The notes beneath the pieces were generated by a model that made no database searches, was not told the DNA's origin, and was given only the letters and a program-made list of their open reading frames with translations. A stretch of DNA of 64,000 bases. It comes from CAVQND01 sp964653485. Lineage in GTDB: Bacteria > Verrucomicrobiota > Verrucomicrobiia > Limisphaerales > UBA8199. Below, in pieces: positions 62,119 through 64,000 of the stretch (within the stretch, counting starts at the first letter, position 1; each line of letters begins with the position of its first letter). The DNA lies in assembly GCA_964653485.1 (NCBI GenBank), contig CAZZFF010000002.1:62001-126000 (forward strand). The letters run 5' to 3'. The translations under genes were made by a program, and so were the position numbers.

Positions 62119-64000
62119 TCACGGCAGCTCGGCACGCAGGGTCACCAGGCTCCAAGCCGGCACGGGGATGCGCTCCGGGGCGCGTTGCCCCGGCAACTCA
62201 ACCACGTCGCTATAGCTTACCGACACCGGCTTGTTCCAAACGAGCCTGGCGATTTGGTCCTGGCCGGAGGCGCCGTAGAGGCGGAGAATCCAGGCCTTGC
62301 CGTCTTCGCTGGGCTTGAACGCGGTGAGGATAACTCCGTTGGGTTCGACGCGCAGGGGCGGGAGCGGCGCGGCGGCGCCCGAGGCGGGCGCGGCAATCAG
62401 CGGTTCAGTCGCCTCGACGCCGAAGTGCGCGGCGGCGATGGGGTCGTAGCCGTGGTGGGGCCGGATGGCGTAGCGGAACGTGGTTTTGCCTTCCTGGTCG
62501 GCCCGGTAGTTGGTGTGCCAGTGGTTGTTCATCACCCAGGAGTAGAGCTTGGAGGAGGGCTTGATGGTTTTCATGTATGCGGCAGGGTTGGGCTGCGAGA
62601 GCACGAGGTTGGCGGTCAGGCCGCCCATCTCGACCATCGGGGCGTCCACCGTCGCCCAGGTCACGCCGTATTGTGCGTTGGCCACGTCCACCCAGCGTTC
62701 GATGGAAAACCAGTTCTTGCAGGCGCCGGGGAGTTGGTCTTTCTCCGGCTCGACCACCGCCAGGGGGCTGTTCATCCGCACGACGGCGCCGGGCACGTTG
62801 AACTCGAAGCCGAAGTGCAGACCCTCGGGCTTGCGCAAGGGCAACTTGTCCACCTCGTCAATAAGCTCGACGCGGTCCAGGCCCTCCACCACGCGCACCT
62901 CCCGGAGCAATTGGCGGCAGGACGGGGCCTCCGACTCGACGAGCAACGAGGCCACCAGAGGGCCGGTTTCCTTCACGGTGATTTTGCCGGGGCCGCACGG
63001 TTTCACGTCTTTGGCATCGGAGCCGGGCAGGTAGAGGTACTCGTTGAGCTTGCCGTCCACCAGTTCCGCATCCAAGCCCTGCTGGCGCAAGCTGACGATG
63101 TCACCCGTGGCTTCATCCAATTTCACCGTGAACCGCTCCGTGGTGAGCGTCGTACCCTGCGCGCGGGCGCCGCCGGCAGACGTAGCGGTCCCAGTCTGAA
63201 CCTGGTAGCGTTTCGCGCCCAGGGGCGGCACGTCCCGGGCCAGGAAGACCAGCTCGCCGCTGGACAGCCGTTGCGAGGGAACCGTCTGGCCGCCCGCGTC
63301 CTTCACCACGTCGCCCTGGGTTTCTTTTGGAAGCGTCACCAGGTCGGTGCGCGGCCAGGAGGCTGTGTTGAAGACGTCATATTCGAGGGTGGTGGCGCCC
63401 GCCGGGCTTGCGGAAGCGCCTTGGGCGGCGCCGGTCCCGGTGATTTTGTCCAAGAGCGAGCGGGACAGGGCATCGGCGCCGAGGGCGTAGGCCTGTTTGA
63501 ATTTCCACTGGGTCTTGACGAAATCGAGGTCGGGCTGGCTGACGCTGTTGTAAGCGCCCCAGGTGTGTTCGCTGTACAGGGCCGCGTCTTTCCATGCCTC
63601 GGCGAATTCGGCGGCGGGGAAGCCGGCGGGGTTCAGCAAGGCCCAGAGGGTCTCGGCTTGCGAGAGGCGGTCGGCGGAGTGGCGGTTCAAGGAAGTTTCC
63701 CGGGCGGAGGTGGGGGCGCCGTCCTCCCAGTAGGGCGTGAAATCGCCGCGGAAGGATGGAATCTTGTCCGCATAGCGTTGCTCGAAGTCATGGAACATGC
63801 GGCTGGTGGTGGCGATGATGAGTTTGGGTGAGGCGTATTTGGCGTTCCAGTCGCGCACTTGCTGCATGACGCGCTCATCGGCGCTGCCGTTATCGCCCTT
63901 GGACCAGCGAATCTGGACGAGGTCGTAGGGATAGCCCTTTTCCTCGAGTTGCTGCAGGTCGCGTTGGACGGCGTCGGTCAATTTATCCACGGTGTGGCCG
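62119..64000 (-). CDS. Alpha-mannosidase-like glycoside hydrolase family 38 protein (partial, 5' end off window)
   Basis: At least 627 residues; the frame runs through the right edge, so the N-terminal catalytic part is only partly visible. The segment ALYSEHTWGAYNSV fits the middle domain of GH38, and the C-terminal beta-sandwich is clear (LTTERFTVKLDEATGDIVSLRQQG, GLHFGFEFNVPGAVVRMNSPL, WVMNNHWHTNYRADQEGKTTFRYAI). GH38 enzymes remove alpha-mannose from glycans. It ends with PVPAWSLVTLRAELP. An 83-base gap separates it from the QueG-like gene. Confidence 0.88.
   Translation of the reverse strand, partial: GHTVDKLTDAVQRDLQQLEEKGYPYDLVQIRWSKGDNGSADERVMQQVRDWNAKYASPKLIIATTSRMFHDFEQRYADKIPSFRGDFTPYWEDGAPTSARETSLNRHSADRLSQAETLWALLNPAGFPAAEFAEAWKDAALYSEHTWGAYNSVSQPDLDFVKTQWKFKQAYALGADALSRSLLDKITGTGAAQGASASPAGATTLEYDVFNTASWPRTDLVTLPKETQGDVVKDAGGQTVPSQRLSSGELVFLARDVPPLGAKRYQVQTGTATSAGGARAQGTTLTTERFTVKLDEATGDIVSLRQQGLDAELVDGKLNEYLYLPGSDAKDVKPCGPGKITVKETGPLVASLLVESEAPSCRQLLREVRVVEGLDRVELIDEVDKLPLRKPEGLHFGFEFNVPGAVVRMNSPLAVVEPEKDQLPGACKNWFSIERWVDVANAQYGVTWATVDAPMVEMGGLTANLVLSQPNPAAYMKTIKPSSKLYSWVMNNHWHTNYRADQEGKTTFRYAIRPHHGYDPIAAAHFGVEATEPLIAAPASGAAAPLPPLRVEPNGVILTAFKPSEDGKAWILRLYGASGQDQIARLVWNKPVSVSYSDVVELPGQRAPERIPVPAWSLVTLRAELP

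Noticed and set aside
58836..63831. Very long open frames on the plus strand opposite the mannosidase and exported protein genes
   Set aside because: They are the usual antisense openness of GC-rich genes; translations are Gly/His/Arg-rich and match no family.

Overview
The window looks like a chromosomal segment of a GC-rich Gram-negative bacterium, most probably a Verrucomicrobiota member of the Pedosphaera/Limisphaerales kind. That placement is inferred from gene content: many twin-arginine-exported proteins, outer-membrane barrels ending in Phe, Ig-like secreted proteins, a moxR/DUF58/VWA operon, an Fkp-type fucokinase, and AATCCGAA-type dispersed repeats. No rRNA is present to confirm it.

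Region 1 (1-7.7 kb, minus strand) is the 5' half of a nitrogen-fixation locus in the order nifA-like, nifH, nifI1, nifI2, nifD, with nifD running off the left edge. The nifI pair and the NifD type (extra segment of about 50 residues as in Clostridium) mark it as the anaerobe-type nitrogenase. Sigma-54 promoters of the form GG-N10-GC can be read upstream of nifH and of the nifA-like gene. The most striking feature is a diverged copy of the nifH promoter, upstream region and first 28 codons joined in frame to an outer-membrane barrel gene (5343-6302). That gene therefore looks wired into nif control by capture of nifH 5' DNA. A palindrome CTACA-N4-TGTAG lies at about the same distance upstream of both promoters and is a candidate activator site.

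Region 2 (7.9-26.5 kb) holds general metabolism and envelope genes: PPi-type phosphofructokinase, an exported serine hydrolase, an exported DegT-family protein, a lysine-rich lipoprotein, tRNA-Leu(CAG), Fkp fucokinase/GDP-fucose pyrophosphorylase with an O-antigen ligase, a LysR regulator, DNA polymerase I, a ClC channel coupled to a [2Fe-2S] protein, and two exported TIM-barrel proteins.

Region 3 (26.8-48 kb) has dnaK-groES-groEL with a strong terminator, large secreted proteins (Ig-like, metallophosphoesterase, phosphoesterase, and a 1117-residue CBM9/transglutaminase/esterase fusion), a complete RND efflux operon and another outer-membrane barrel.

Region 4 (48.3-56.1 kb, plus strand) is a moxR-DUF58-DUF4381-like-VWA-VWA operon, interrupted twice by AATCCGAA inverted-repeat blocks exactly at gene junctions, followed by serS and glgA.

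Region 5 (56.2-64 kb, minus strand) has a GH38 mannosidase (cut by the right edge), a QueG-like iron-sulfur protein coupled to a large exported protein, a LolD/FtsX-type ABC pair, an orphan HicB carrying what looks like the tail of HicA, and a ZnuA-like lipoprotein. Together these suggest a non-canonical metal uptake or export cluster. In several genes here and in region 4, dispersed repeats supply the start codon and N-terminus right in front of the signal peptide.
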